A stretch of DNA of 64,000 nucleotides from Prostheceraeus crozeri (GCA_907163375.1 CAJQUW010011554.1:62001-126000); one strand, 5' to 3'; numbered from the stretch's first letter, positions 1-11,601 are shown. The notes: generated from the sequence alone by a model not told the origin. Numbers and translations: made by a program.

Positions 1-134
1 AGACCTGCATCTGGGAAATGTGATTTGAGATAAACAGTCACCTACTCTTACCCACATTAACTCCAGCGTTACTGTGATTTTAGAAGACAACGGAATTGCT
101 GGCCACGTGAATCACATTGGACTTGTGCGAAGGT
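1..134. repeat. End of duplicated pre-LINE block (copy 1)
   Basis: This stretch matches 12433-12569 and 52652-52784 almost base for base. It is the tail of the block that precedes each LINE-A copy in the duplicated unit. No gene is seen in it. It shows that the window starts inside a further copy of the repeated unit. Confidence 0.7.
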
Positions 135-386
135 CACGTGAAAGTGTCAACACAGCGGAGATCGGCCGTGTTCGTGCGGTACTTGCGTCAACATCCTCGT
201 CTTCGAAAATAGAGCAGTTTGGCGTATGTCGTTCCCCCTCCGCGTGGTGGTACCCACCCCGTTCTTCGGATGGGAGGAATCGAAATGGGGGCGCTTTCCC
301 GAGTGTCCGTCTGTTAACGTGCTGCCACCATCGGGCTTTTTCCTAGCTATTTCTCCGTTGGTTGTGGAGAAATACCCCCTTCTTCT

Positions 387-725
387 GTGTTTATCTTTAC
401 GGCCACTTTCTTTCATCTCTCTCTCCCTCGGCTTCTCACTCTTCTCCTGCTCTTCATGTTAGGAATCGATTGCAATCCTGGTCCGTCATCTCGCCACCCT
501 CCTAGGTACCCATGCGGAGTCTGTCAGAGAAGTGTTGGTTACACCGGACGCTCTGTTCATTGCTCGGCATGTAAACTTTGGATTCATCTTCGCCTCTTAC
601 CACCCGTGCATTCAACGCCCTGCCCAGGCGTCACCAATGTGTCCCCAGCTGTTTCTGCCTCAGATCGCTCTTACACCTGTCATGCGCCCAGTCCACCGCA
701 TCCGTCCAATCCTCGGCCCCTCTGA
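387..725 (+). pseudogene. LINE-A N-terminal PHD-like finger fragment
   Basis: The frame reads a signal-like hydrophobic stretch, then GIDCNPGPSS, then paired cysteines (CGVC ... HCSACKLWIH) in the spacing of a PHD-type zinc finger. The motif recurs at the same place in the copies at 12.9 kb, 23.3 kb and 53.1 kb, so it belongs to the LINE and is not a host gene. In PHD-bearing LINEs such fingers lie ahead of the endonuclease; their role is unproven. The frame is lost after the finger in this copy. Confidence 0.6.
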
Positions 726-2061
726 CCTCTTCCCAGCAACCCCGCGTCGTCCTCTCCCGTCTCCACCTTCGCCCGCTGCTTCCTCCTCCATGTAGGCACG
801 CCCGCCGCTTGGAGCTCACTCACTTTTTGGTTTCAATCCTTTACGTTGTCATCTTAATCCAGGAAACGAAACATCTCCCGTCCACTACTTTTCGTATTCC
901 TGGATACAAATGCTATAGCCAGGATCGGATGATTCAGCCCCCGCCGCGTGAGTGGTGGAGACGTGGTGACTGGTTCGGGATGGTGTCACGCATCCTCTTT
1001 GGCCCATCCCTCGCTCGCTTCGTCTGACTCTTCCTGTAGCTTCCTTGGTATTCACGTGCACCTCCGTTCTAACACTTTCTCTTTGCTTAACGCCTACGCC
1101 CCCCCGCTAGCTGCGCCGCTACTGAGGTGGTCTGCTCGCGCCGTCTCTTCTCTCCTTCCTCATTCTCCTCTTCCCGTCCACCTTCATCTTCGGGGATATT
1201 ACTGCTCACCACCCCTCTCAACGACCCTTACACTACCACTCTCCTGCAGCAGTGTTCTGGATGGCGCACCTCCCCGGACCTCAGTCTGGTACCTCCGTCT
1301 CGTTCCCCTAGATGTGGCTGGTCCGTCCATCCTGACTGGATCCGACCACCTCTCCATCTCTTTTAAGATGCCTCTCTCACCACACTATTCTCCCAATGAT
1401 GCAAACCTTCTTATAACTATAAAGAGGCTCGTTGGGATGACTACATGACTCATGTAATTTTTCATTGTCCCGTCCGTGACTCGTACTCTTCTCTGACTTG
1501 TACTGAAGCCGCTGCTTCCTTTTCCTCTATCATTCTCGAAGCGGCAAAATCTTCAATTCCTTTCAGTTGCACAGGCCGGTTCCCGAAAGCTTGGTGGTCC
1601 GCGGAGCTACATCAGCTCGTCCGTGTCCGTCGCCAGGCATTCAGACGGCCCATAGAAGTGAAGCGGATCGTCAGGCTTATGTTTCTGCATCCCGTTCTGC
1701 CTCCAGAGCCACTGCTAAAGCGAAAAGGTGTCAAATCTTCGCCCTTCCTCCAACCCTCGTAAGGTCTTCTCCCTCCTCCGCTCTGTAGATGGTATTCTCA
1801 AATCCTCCACTTCTGATTCAACCTATGCCGGGTGTAGATCTGCTAGGGCCACAGCCACCCGTTAGGCTTCTTTTCTCAAGAGTCACTTCTCTAGATCTCT
1901 TCCTTCCGATCGCCGTCTTGAAAGCCGCCGCTTGCTTCGTGAGCTCCGCTCTTCTACCTGCACCTACCCACCCTTCTGTTCCCCTTTTAGCCTGTCGGAG
2001 CTCACCACAGCTAGTAGTTCTCTCTCTCTTCGTCGACCGCAGCCGGTCCTGACTACGTCTC

Positions 2062-2904
2062 GTGCACTCTACTCCAAAATCTTCCTCCTTCTGCTCTGGG
2101 GTTTCTTTTGTGTATCTTCAACCTCTCTTGGTCCACCCACTCCTTTCACTCCGTCTGGAAATCTTCCACCCGTTGCACAAATGTGGCAAACCCACAGACG
2201 ATTCGTTTCGTCGTATCTTCCTTACATATCGTTTCTCGAAACTGTATGAGCTTCTCGTGCTAGCCCGTCCACATTTTCTCTTCGGATTTAAGGATCTTCT
2301 GACCCCTCATCAGGCCGGTTTCCGCCCAGGCCACTCTACCACTGACGAGGAGATAGTTCTTATTGCTCAGTCAATCTCCGATGTCTTTCATAGCTCCAAG
2401 CCTTGTGCAATGACTGTGTTGCCTGCCTCCTTCCTTTGTTTGCTGGACCCAATCTTGTCCGAGCGTCGGTCCAGGTGGCCTTTCGAAACTCCTCCCGTAG
2501 CTCCTTCAGAGTTCGATGGGGAACCCCTCAAGGCTCTGTGCTCGGCCCAGTCCTATTCAACCTCTTCATCAACGACGTTTATTCCGTGCTCCCTCCCTCC
2601 CTCAGTCCGCTTTTCACTCTTTACTATTTGGACGATCTTACTATTTGGTCGTCTTCTATTGAATACTGCCGGCGTCCAAGAAGCTCTGTCTGAACTTGAT
2701 GCTTGGTCTCTAAAGTGGCAGCTTCCTCTAAACGCCGCTAAATGCGAAGTCTCCTTCTTCAGCAGCGTCACCCGCGAAGCTTCCGTTCAGCCCTCCGTGT
2801 CTCTTTCGGTCCGCCCTCACACGTTGAACGCAACGCTTCCCTCAAGTTCCCCGGAGTTACTTTGGACCGAATACTTTCCTTCTTCCCCCATAGCTTTGCC
2901 CTGA
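2062..2904 (+). pseudogene. LINE-A reverse transcriptase remnant
   Basis: The frame holds the early RT motif HQAGFRPGHSTTDE at about residues 85-100. The overlapping frame at 2403-2693 holds VRWGTPQGSVLGPVLFNLFIND and YYLDDLTIW, the palm motifs with the catalytic aspartates in a YLDD box. RT motifs split over two frames show at least one frameshift between about 2400 and 2500. This is the only LINE-A copy in the window that keeps the RT; in copies 2 and 5 this segment is replaced by an LTR-element fragment. Confidence 0.75.
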
Positions 2905-3496
2905 GATCCACTCATTTCCCACGTTTAAGATCTCTCTAATGTGTTTCATCCGCTTCCTAGGATCCTTCCCAAGATTACCTTTCTTCTATATACAAGACCT
3001 TTCTTCTCTCCGTCCTCAGTAACGCTTCCCCTGGCTGATTCTCCTTCATTTACACTAAAGATCTTCAACACTTAGAAGCTGTCCACAGCTCCGCGTGCCG
3101 TGTGATCACTGGCTGCAGTTTGACCGCTCCTGTTCCTCTTCTTCTGTTGGAAGCTGGACTTCCTCCCCTCTCTGTGACTCTCACCGCCCAGTCGCTCTCT
3201 TGTTTTGAGTGTGCTCTTCGTCTCCCGCCCTCGTTTCCCCTCCTCTCTAGCGACCGATTCCGTCCCCAAGAGCGTCCGTTCCTCTTTGTGGCGCTTCTTC
3301 CGTTCTTCTCATCAACTTTCTGTAGCTGTTACTTCCACGCGTGTGCCCCTGGTCTACTGCACTCCGTTCCTCCTCCCCGTGGTCACCTCCCTCCTTCTCC
3401 ATGTCCTTGGCCGTGTCCTCCCGCTGCTCCCGTTCCGACCCGATCCCTCTTCGAATCGCTTTGGTCCGAGACCACTTTTCCTCCCTCCCCGCTGCT

Positions 3497-3985
3497 GACC
3501 TGACCATCTGGACTTGCGGCTTCGTTATTGGACGACTCGAACCAGGTGGCTTTGCTGTTTTCATAACATGATCTTCCACCTTCTCTCTTTCCTTTCATGC
3601 TGGAGCGCACTGTTGAAGCTTCACAGCTGAAATGGTTGCAATCCGGCATGCTGTGTCTTGGTCCGTTTCCCATCACTCCTCGTGTCTCTTTACCTCTCTT
3701 CTTCTCTTTATCCGACTCTCTCTCTCTCTCTCGGCTGTGTCCGTGCTCTCTTCACCCCCGTCGCCCTTCTTGTCCGCGTCTGTCCACTCTGTGTGGTCCT
3801 CTTTGTCGTCCCTCTGCTCTTCCTCGATCTCTGTGTCATTGCAGTGGCTCCCTGGTCATTCGAATATCAGCGGCAATAACACAGCAGATGCGCTTGACAA
3901 AAGTGGCACTTCTGTCCCATCTGCAGCTCCTCAGTGTCTGTCTCTTTCGAAGTTCTTCATTCGTCGTTCCCTGTTAAATTTCTGA
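3497..3985 (+). pseudogene. LINE-A RNase H remnant
   Basis: The segment reads LTIWTCGFVIGRLEPGG, a stretch with alternating hydrophobics, then LQWLPGHSNISGNNTADALDK. The last motif is the RNase H block with the H...N..AD residues. Here the first catalytic Asp is replaced: TCG, where the copy at 15.45 kb has TDG. This points to loss of activity. Frames shift within the domain. Confidence 0.65.
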
Positions 3986-4106
3986 AGGACTTGAGTTCGT
4001 TCTTCTTTGATTTCTTCGCAATCCCTGATGCAACTGAGCAACTGAGGAGGCGTCTTTCGCAGGTGCTGTCTGTTATGAGCTCTCACGTCTTTGGTGCGAC
4101 GGTGTG

Positions 4107-4640
4107 AATAGGTGCATTGTGCATAACACTGTTAGATGTATAAATGTGAGAGATTGACTCAGAAACTAGGACATTATCTAGAATATTGGAACCTCTTGTT
4201 GGATGTTTTACATTGCCATTTAGCAGAAAGTCCTCACAAAAGTTCTCCACTCGAAACTGATTGAAGTCACCCAAAATGATAATAGAATATTTCGGCTTTA
4301 CTGATAATGCATAGTTATGGAGGAATGTCACATGATTGTGTATTTCATTCAAAGAAGATTGAAGGAGTCCAGGAGGAATATACAAGAAAATTACAAAGCA
4401 TTCACAACAGGAAATGTTAAGTAGAATGTATTCACAAAACTTTGAACCAGCATCCTGATGATTGACCACTTCATAATTTATTCCCAATTTAACATTAATC
4501 GTAACTCCAACTCTTTTACGTTTAGCGAAGATTCTGTTATACAAGCTAAATCTGGTTGAATAGAGAGTGCAGTCGAGGCGAACTCATCAAGTTTACCCAA
4601 CAAAGACCGAACATTCGTTAGAAAAATCTTAGGGTAAAAA
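4107..4640 (-). mobile_element. LINE-B endonuclease fragment (copy 1)
   Basis: Read on the minus strand it gives NVRSLLGKLDEFAS at the right edge, then KRVGVTINVKLGINYEVVN, IILGDFNQF and RGSNILDNVLVS. These are EEP endonuclease motifs of a Jockey/CR1-like LINE (GDFN and the RxxxxLD block). It lacks the middle of the domain that the copy at 42.4-42.87 kb retains (IPGFSIVRSDR). It abuts LINE-A copy 1 directly, in the opposite orientation. It is a fragment with no RT attached. Confidence 0.7.
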
Positions 4641-4830
4641 TACGATTACTTTTGTTGGGTTAAAATTACATTTGAAAATATAAATATAGTTGTAATAAAA
4701 AATAGTTGTCACTGTCTTGATGTCAACTTTCTCCGTCAAACAAAAGTACAGAGACACTGCTGTATGCAAAGCCTGTAATAGTTGAGGAAGTGAACCGTGA
4801 TAGTGGAAAAAGGATTGTCTTTTCACTCCG

Positions 4831-7800
4831 TGAGTAGAGAAGACAAGCCTTCCTAGGCTCGATCAGACCTACGCACCAAAGGTCACATCAGAGACCAAAG
4901 TGAAATACTAGTTTGTTTGAGAACATAACCTCTTACCCTCACGTTAATCGTGTGTGATCCCTCCTCTAAAGCGCATATTAAAATGGAAAGTGTACTCATA
5001 TTTTTTGGAGAAGGCTGGAGGATTTTCCTGTCTGTTAGAGAGTGGAGAAAAACCGTGTGAAGCACACATCAACTAGATGGGAGGAGCCGAGTCGCATGCT
5101 TGCAACGTAAAGCGACATTTGACAAACTTTCATCGAAAATGATTGATAATTGATGCAGCAATGATCCTTAAAATTGGTTCAGGTAAGCCTATAATGATCT
5201 ATGATGTAGGTTCTACTTGCCACCCGAAGTCGGAGTCCTATCAAAAGCCGGAGTCGTATCAACCCCCGGAGTCGGAGTCCTATCAAATTGATGAGACTCT
5301 GCATCCCTGCTTTCTAGTTGCTTTTTCGTCAAATCGGGGTTTATGTAAACTTGCTTGAAAGCATCATTATTTCGGAGCAGATTGGATTTCGTCAGTATTT
5401 GAGACCGATCATCAAGCTTTGTGAACGCCTCTCCATGCGTGAAGTGAGAGACGTTGCATCTGCATGAGCTGTGATGTGCTTTACGTCCAAATCAATTGCG
5501 CAGATTTGATCACTTGCAACGGATGTCAGACGAAGGAGAATGTTGAGCTTTGAAGTGTCAGAACCGAGCATCAGAGGAGAGCAGAGAAGGCGGCGATAAC
5601 ACAATGGCCCGTGTCAATAACACACGTTGTTCCTCAAACTTAAAGTAATGGAAATTACCTCTGGCTGTGATAACTATTTCCGTCACTTTAGCTGTTGGTA
5701 TTTACTGATTACCTGCAACTGTATAGGCTAATTTTAGATCTAGGAGCTATTTAGATTGACTTTTTGCACATTATTCTCTTACACTGAACATCAACAATTA
5801 GTCCTGTGAACATTCCAACTTCACCAACAATAAGACACGATCATCGTCAAAACAATCATTGTATCGAAGCAGAGAAAATGAATGCAGACTTTGCATAGAT
5901 ATCAGCTCTGGGTAGCGGAAATTGTTGCGTCACCTAAGCTATCGGTATTAATAAGGTGTAGGGAATTATCAGATTAATTTCCCTGAAGCTGTATTTGTAA
6001 GGGTCTGCAAGTCAACCAGACCTAAGCTAATGTACATTTACAAATCCGTGCATCACGTCACATTAATGAATCCCCCGCTGCGCAGGATCATGATAAGCGC
6101 AAGCCAGGCTCTACATTCGATAAATAGTGAATTTTCCGAAAACTTCACTTTATTCTAATAGAATAATAAATCCAAATCTCTTAACGTTATCCATACCTGT
6201 GAGCGATTCGGTCCCATGTCACATTTTTGCAGAGGTCCTTTCAGTGTTTTAGCGTATTTTCAAACTTTCAGTAAAATACTGCTCGATTTGGTCCACTAAA
6301 ATGTCAAACGCCAATCAAAGAGAGGTCATCAGACAATGACTGAGAAACAGACTCATGACTGCTCATGTAGGAATTCTTTCTGTCTACAATAGTATTCATT
6401 TCAAACTTTGAAATCAGGCATTTTGTCAGGCTATATTTCTCCGAAGTTTGGTGTGTATGTGTGTGTTATGCGTGTGGATCTGATTCAAATATGACCAAAT
6501 TTGAAAGAATGAGCCGAAGAACATTCAAATGTATTGAAGTAGTTACGTTTTAGCAGCACATCAAAATCAAGAAAAGAGAAAACTAATAATATCTTTGCTG
6601 TGAAATTCTTAAATTATTCATTTAGCTACTTAGTACCTACAGTATACCAAACCAAATGTTCTGCTGTTCAAAAACTTTATCCTAAAGCAATTTGAACAGC
6701 CGAAAGTTCGGTGTAAGACCTCTGCTGCATGTAGGCTACCAACTGAATTTAAATATTGTTGTGCAGGGCTTCTAGCTTTCTTTTTATCAGAAAAGTATTT
6801 TATAGAAATATATGTGTTCAAATATCAAAAGCTATTTATTGCACAAATTCCACTGTTTTCATTAAAAATTGATGCTATCGTAAAAAACATACATTGGAAA
6901 AAATGTTAATTACAATTGTTTTATCATTTAAACTATTATTTTTGAAGAAGCAAGGAATAGTATGCAGGTAGGCCCTACTCATGAAAGTCCTATCATAATA
7001 CACAACCGAATATTTTGTTATTCTATGGTTTCACTATTTCATGCACTTTGGATCTGCTAGGCATCGGCAGATTTTAGTGTTATACATACTGAGCACTTAT
7101 GAATGTTCGTAAAATTTTGTGTCACTGTGGATCTTTGACATTGTGAGAGTTTGCCAATAGGAAATATGCCTGTATGTTGTAATATTATCACACTCGACAA
7201 TGTTTTAGCGGTTTCATTTTAAGAAAGTTGAGTATACCACAATAATGCTGAAATTGTGCGAAATACTCATAATACTCATGGCGTGTCAAAACGTGGAAAA
7301 GTATTATTCTTCTAAATATGTTCTCTATATTCAATTTACAGCAAATGGACGGTTTTACTGATGATTTTTCACTTTCAAGGACTTCTTCAGGACTTTGATT
7401 TAGGGTTCATCCGGCTCTGTAACAGAATGGGATGAGATATTTGAAGAAGAGATACTGGAGACGATGTTAAAATCCCCTGAGGCCAATTCCCTTAAATCCC
7501 CCTGGCTTTCGGAGAAGGCAATGTAATGAAAGAGCCGATTGTTAGAGAGAATGGAAAATGACATCATGCAAGCAGGGCTGAGGGCTGACCCATTGGTACG
7601 AGGAGTGTGGACATCTCAGACACCAACGTTGATATGAACCTCAAGTGACTGCTTGCGAGATTTCCTCATTAGTTGTAGAAGTCGCATTGGTTTGAATGAT
7701 GCTCATGGAATCCCAACGTTCTTTCATCGCGAAGACTAATTTCTTTCACTTCATTGCTTGTTGTCGAATTATTTCTCCTATGCGATTAACTTTGTGTTTT

Positions 7801-8825
7801 ATACAAGATTTTGTAAGTTCCTCAAACTTGTAAATATACAGGGTGTTCCTTATTCACATGTGTTTTCTTTCATCCTATCTGAAAAGAAGAGGAACGCACC
7901 GGGTTGAAATGGTGAGATGCACTGATTTGCAGTAGCCATGGTGATGTCCGTTGTCGCTCTCTTTTTGTCTGTCGGACTACAAAGCGGCGATGTGATCGTG
8001 TTAGTCTTTGTGGATCATTCAGACGTAGGAGTATAGAGCATTCTTCTCTTTTGTAACTTGGCTTGTGAACTTTGACTTAACTCAGCTCACCATCTGATAT
8101 CTGGAAATGCTTTGAACCTTCATGCTTTCTTATCCCTGCTCCTTATTTTACATCGATGATAATTTTGAAAATATTGGCACTTTATTAGGCTAATGATGCT
8201 TCTGTTGATGGTATAAAATTCATTCAGTCAGCAGTTCGTCCTCTGTTGGATCTTCCTTGGACATTTAGTTAACGAATGTGGTGGTATAACTGAATTGGCA
8301 ATGCACCACTTGTCGATGTGGAAGTCTTGAAGGTCATTGGTTCGAGTCTATTCTCATTAGGAAGTGTCACTGCTCTCACTGTGTGTTAAATGTCTCAATC
8401 TCTAGTGTCACCAGGTCATTGCTGTCCAACCCCTTGGGAATTGGGAAGGGTGAAGTAAAAGATTAGGAATAGATTGAATCGTGTACGTTGTTTGTATTGA
8501 TCTGTTCACTAAAGTGGGAAAATTTCTAAATCATATTTTGAGATTTCAAGTTACCTCTGTCGATTGCATATGCATTTTTGTCTACTTTTCGTTTCAGATT
8601 GGACATCGGTGAATTCGCAGCAGTCTGAAGTGAATATTTTTGAGTGAGTAGCAGAGATAGTGCTCGCATCGAACGAAATAGGGTCCGGTAACTGGAAGCC
8701 TAATTGAAAATTTGATTGGTCGTGGAATTGACGATATCAGAGAGTCCACAGCAATCAATAGTTGATCTTTGTGATGACTGAGGAAGTTTGACAGATCTTG
8801 TTATTATATCCTTTTTGATAGTAGC
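4831..8825. repeat. Upstream block U, copy 1 (duplicated non-coding)
   Basis: No convincing gene is seen. The block is near-identical to 17451-21104, and partly to 42872-45275 and 61426-62488, so it is the duplicated 5' flank of the ZNF genes. It contains a short array of CGGAGTC-type repeats at about 5227-5283, a GT-rich microsatellite near 6450 and an AT-rich middle. The short ORFs at 4883-5065 and 5392-5604 (minus) are conserved among copies only because the DNA is. Compared with the third copy, about 250 bp of a LINE remnant is missing near 7635. Confidence 0.7.
8583..8597 (+). promoter_or_regulatory. Candidate 3' splice site in ZNF1 5' UTR
   Basis: The sequence CTTTTCGTTTCAG followed by ATTGG is a pyrimidine-rich tract and CAG acceptor about 230 bp before the ATG. 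It is kept at the equivalent place in the other units (20864, 45034 and 62247). I infer an upstream non-coding exon and a single coding exon. No donor was identified. Confidence 0.35.
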
Positions 8826-9929
8826 ATGTCCTCTAAAATCAAAAAGTCAATGTCAAATTGTTCAAGTGACGTTGTCACCAAAAAGTTTGTTCATATAAGA
8901 GAGAGGAGATTTCAATGTAACTATTGCTCTAAATCATTCTTCACGAAGAATAGTAAATTCGTTCACGAACAAGGTGTTCATATAAGAGATAAGTCCTATC
9001 AGTGCCAATATTGCTCTAAGGTTTTCTTCAGGAAAAGTGAAATAGACATTCACGAGCAAAGTGTTCATATAAGAGATAAGTCTTACCAGTGCCAATATTG
9101 CTCTAAATCATTCTTCCTGAAGAGTAGAAAAGTCGTACACGAACAGAGTGTTCATGTCAAAGATAAGTCTTATCAGTGCCAATATTGCCCTAAATCATTC
9201 GTCACGAAGGGTAGAAAAGTCGTGCACGAACAAAGTGTTCATGTCAGAGATAAGTCCTATCAGTGTCAATATTGCTCTAAATCATTCTTCACGAAGGGTA
9301 GTAAAGTCTTACACGAACAAGGTGTTCATATAAGAGATAAGTCTTATCAGTGCCAATATTGCTCTAAATCATTCTTCACGAAGAATAGAAAATTCTTACA
9401 CGAAAAAAGTGTTCATGAAAGAGATAAGTCCTACCAGTGTCAATATTGCCCTAAATCTTTCTTCCGAAGTGATGTTAAAGTCAGTCACGAAAAAAAAGCT
9501 CATTTGAAAGAGAAGCCTTTTCAATGTAGATATTGTCCTAAATTTTTCTCCTATCGAATATCTCAGGGTAGTCATGAAGGAATCTGTGAACATCAAATCC
9601 ATCATGAACATGAAATTTGTAATTCCGATGAAGAATCGTCAAATGCCAAGAATTCTGCATCTGCTCCAGAAATGAGTAGTGACAGAAAACCACAGACTGA
9701 AGATGTTCAGAAGCTCATTGAATTAGTCAATAGTGAAAAAGCAAATTCTGACATGCATCTGCAATGTAAGCCCAACGAGACGAAGAAAGTGGAGGTGAAG
9801 TCGAGACGTTGCAGTTCGTGCTTGAAAATGTACAATCGCGAAACAGATAGGACTCATCCAATTTTCATCAAGAACGGATATGAAACTCCTTCTCTGTGTG
9901 ACCGTTGTTCTGATGTGTTATACTCGTAG
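8826..9929 (+). CDS. C2H2 zinc-finger protein, 8 fingers (ZNF1)
   Basis: An intact 367-residue ORF. After a short basic N-terminus it has seven fingers of the form C-x2-C-x12-H-x4-H spaced 29 residues (87 bp) apart, joined by RDKS-type linkers rather than TGEKP. An eighth, C2HC-like finger follows (FQCRYCPKFFSYR). Then comes an acidic serine-rich stretch and a C-terminal C-x2-C...C-x2-C module ending CDRCSDVLYS. It is presumably a nuclear DNA-binding protein. The start MSSK is shared by all full copies and is preceded by a candidate splice acceptor. The helices differ from finger to finger at positions -1, 2, 3 and 6. No KRAB, ZAD or BTB domain is seen. The target is unknown. Confidence 0.85.
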   Translation: MSSKIKKSMSNCSSDVVTKKFVHIRERRFQCNYCSKSFFTKNSKFVHEQGVHIRDKSYQCQYCSKVFFRKSEIDIHEQSVHIRDKSYQCQYCSKSFFLKSRKVVHEQSVHVKDKSYQCQYCPKSFVTKGRKVVHEQSVHVRDKSYQCQYCSKSFFTKGSKVLHEQGVHIRDKSYQCQYCSKSFFTKNRKFLHEKSVHERDKSYQCQYCPKSFFRSDVKVSHEKKAHLKEKPFQCRYCPKFFSYRISQGSHEGICEHQIHHEHEICNSDEESSNAKNSASAPEMSSDRKPQTEDVQKLIELVNSEKANSDMHLQCKPNETKKVEVKSRRCSSCLKMYNRETDRTHPIFIKNGYETPSLCDRCSDVLYS

Positions 9930-10355
9930 AGGTGAAGCAGGATTAATGTCATGATTTGAGGATCAACGGGAGTTGGAATGATGTATGCATTTTAGTGTAC
10001 TGCGTGCAATGTATTGCCTAGAGAACTGTATTAACATGAAAACGATGATTTACTGGAACGACCTTTTTTGAATGTGAGTTGCATTGTAATTCTACATTTG
10101 GATGTTCGCTCGCTTTATGAATGAAGCACGTGTACTTGTAAAATTGAGTGATGTGCCGGATTTGTTGTCAGAAGCCGTGCTCTGATTCCTCTGTAAATGA
10201 TGATTTGGTCTCCACTTGAGTGTGATTTGGTAGTTATTTATCATTACCTCTGAATGTGCCGATAAATACAGATTGCTTAGAATAGAATGATTTTCTTCCT
10301 TATCTTCATGTACGAGGACAAGAGTTGGCATTTGTATGGTCAAAACGTCGTGCAC
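9930..10355. repeat. Downstream block D, copy 1 (ZNF 3' flank)
   Basis: This sequence follows the stop codon in every ZNF copy (also 22208, 46377, 50272 and 63680) up to the start of the mariner-like element. It probably holds the 3' UTR. No canonical AATAAA was picked out with confidence. The minus-strand ORF here is conserved only because the block is duplicated. Confidence 0.6.
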
Positions 10356-11601
10356 AGGGTGTTTCAGTTGATCTGGCTGATTTTTCGAGACGAGTTTTAG
10401 CATGTGTAAGAAGATGTTTGACAACGTTCCAAGGAAAGTACATTGTATTCTATGCATTTTAATTATGAAAATAGACCAAGAATGCTTAAATAACAAGAAT
10501 TATAGCTATCAAGAAACAAATCGTTTTATTTGGGTTTTCCTTCATACAAATGAAGTTTTCCAATATTCTGTTCAACAGAAACAGCACAACGGTGAATGAG
10601 TCGCCTGATCACATCAGTGTCGATCTCGCAAAGAATGACCACTGGCTTCGTTATCAAATCTTGGCGTCCGAGGTCGGGAATCACTGAAAAGACGTCGTAG
10701 ATAAACCGATTAGCAGAAATGATTTGCGACAGGTCAGGTGATCTTGGTGGCCAGGTAATAGGTCCACCTCGTCCTCTCCAGCGTCAGGTAACGTTGCGAT
10801 TGAAATGATCTCTGCAACAATCACATAATAAGCAGGAGTGCAATGGAGTTCATGCCATTGATATCGATTGGATTAAACAATAGCGGTGTCACAATTGTTT
10901 GAAGAATCTCCAAATATACAGGAGCTGTGACCGGAGAATCGATGAGCTTGAAAAATATATCGTCGTATAAATAGATGAACTTATTGCGATTATTAACGGA
11001 ACCATTCAAATGAAATGTTGCCCCGTCACCGAAATTGATGTTCATCACGAAGTTGCGAATTCTCCGTGATGTCTCTCCAAGATCGTCTGACAAAAACCGT
11101 TGCGATTAAATCATCTGTTTCGATCTTTCGCATAGACTTGAAATTCCAAGGATGGAGACATTCTTCCTTCAAAATCCGATTCACGCTGGCTGGTGACACC
11201 CGACATTGTTGTGCAACTTTGCGTTGTGATGTAGTTGGTTCCATGAAGCGGTCCTTCCAGTGTCGTAGAGTTCGAGCAGGTAGCGGTTCTTTATCATTTT
11301 CCTCTTGAGCTTTCTCATAATTGAAAGTGATAGAATGTTCTGCGATTGTAAGAATTTCAACGCTCGTCAAATGTTTGTACTCAATTTCTGAATGAAACTC
11401 AAAAGACACATAAGCGAATCTCATCACCTTTATGAAGTCTGTTCACAGGCAACGAATTAAGTCACACATTACTTGCTAGAACAGTTCATGCGGTGACATA
11501 ACTAGAGTTTTTGGTAGAATAAATGGCTCATCACATTACTTTTGAAAAAGGATTGCTTAAGCCAAATAAAGATAAATCGTCCAGATCAACTGAAACACCC
11601 T
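10356..11601 (-). mobile_element. Tc1/mariner-like DNA transposon, copy 1
   Basis: Both ends carry the same inverted repeat, AGGGTGTTTCAGTTGATCTGG on the left and its complement at 11581-11601. Between them lie minus-strand transposase remnants. Near-full copies lie at 46804-48024 and 50577-51819, and pieces at 17096, 22635 and 63985. Each one sits downstream of a ZNF gene, so it was in the ancestral unit before duplication. I could not confirm a TA target duplication. Confidence 0.75.
10821..11427 (-). pseudogene. Degenerate DDE transposase of the mariner-like element
   Basis: Read right to left, the first frame (11026-11427) gives a helix-turn-helix-like region: LRHWKDRFMEP, then TSQRKVAQQCRVSPASVNRI. 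A second frame (10821-11093) continues with FGDGATFHLNGSVNN and VTAPVYLEILQTIVTPLL, which look like the catalytic-core segments of arthropod Tc1/mariner-type transposases (DEATF... and PxYLEFL... in relatives). At least one frameshift separates the two, and the 3' third is eroded. It is not functional. The equivalents at 47239-47864 and 50897-51645 have the same split. Confidence 0.65.

Larger units (their letters stand above)
135..4106 (+). mobile_element. LINE-A copy 1: PHD-finger LINE with EEP, RT and RNase H (decayed)
   Basis: This is the most complete copy of a CT-rich non-LTR retrotransposon. In order it shows a PHD-like zinc finger (CGVCQRSVGYTGR, then HCSACKLWIH), an endonuclease of the EEP type (QETK near 850; the SDHLSISF motif near 1340), a reverse transcriptase (GFRPGHSTTDE, GTPQGSVLGPVLFN, YYLDDLTIW) and an RNase H (WLPGHSNISGNNTADALDK). 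The domains fall in several frames, so the copy is dead. Domain order with RNase H recalls I/Ingi-type LINEs, but the clade call is tentative. The 5' limit is taken from copy 3, where homology to other copies starts abruptly; the 3' limit is the junction with an antisense LINE-B piece. Confidence 0.85.

Noticed and set aside
3247-3676. Minus-strand ORFs over LINE-A 3' part (also at 15.3 and 55.5 kb)
   Set aside because: They are antisense shadows of the CT-rich RNase H region and the frames differ between copies.
4883-5065. 60-residue minus-strand ORF (near-identical at 17503-17685)
   Set aside because: No domain, no start context, and identity is explained by the duplicated block U.
8900-9540. 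Regular 87-bp repeats as a CRISPR-like or satellite array
   Set aside because: They encode in-frame C2H2 fingers; there are no spacers and the context is eukaryotic.
10092-10496. Minus-strand ORF recurring downstream of each ZNF gene
   Set aside because: It overlaps the ZNF 3' flank and the mariner end, varies in start and frame among copies, and has no domain. It follows from the duplicated DNA.
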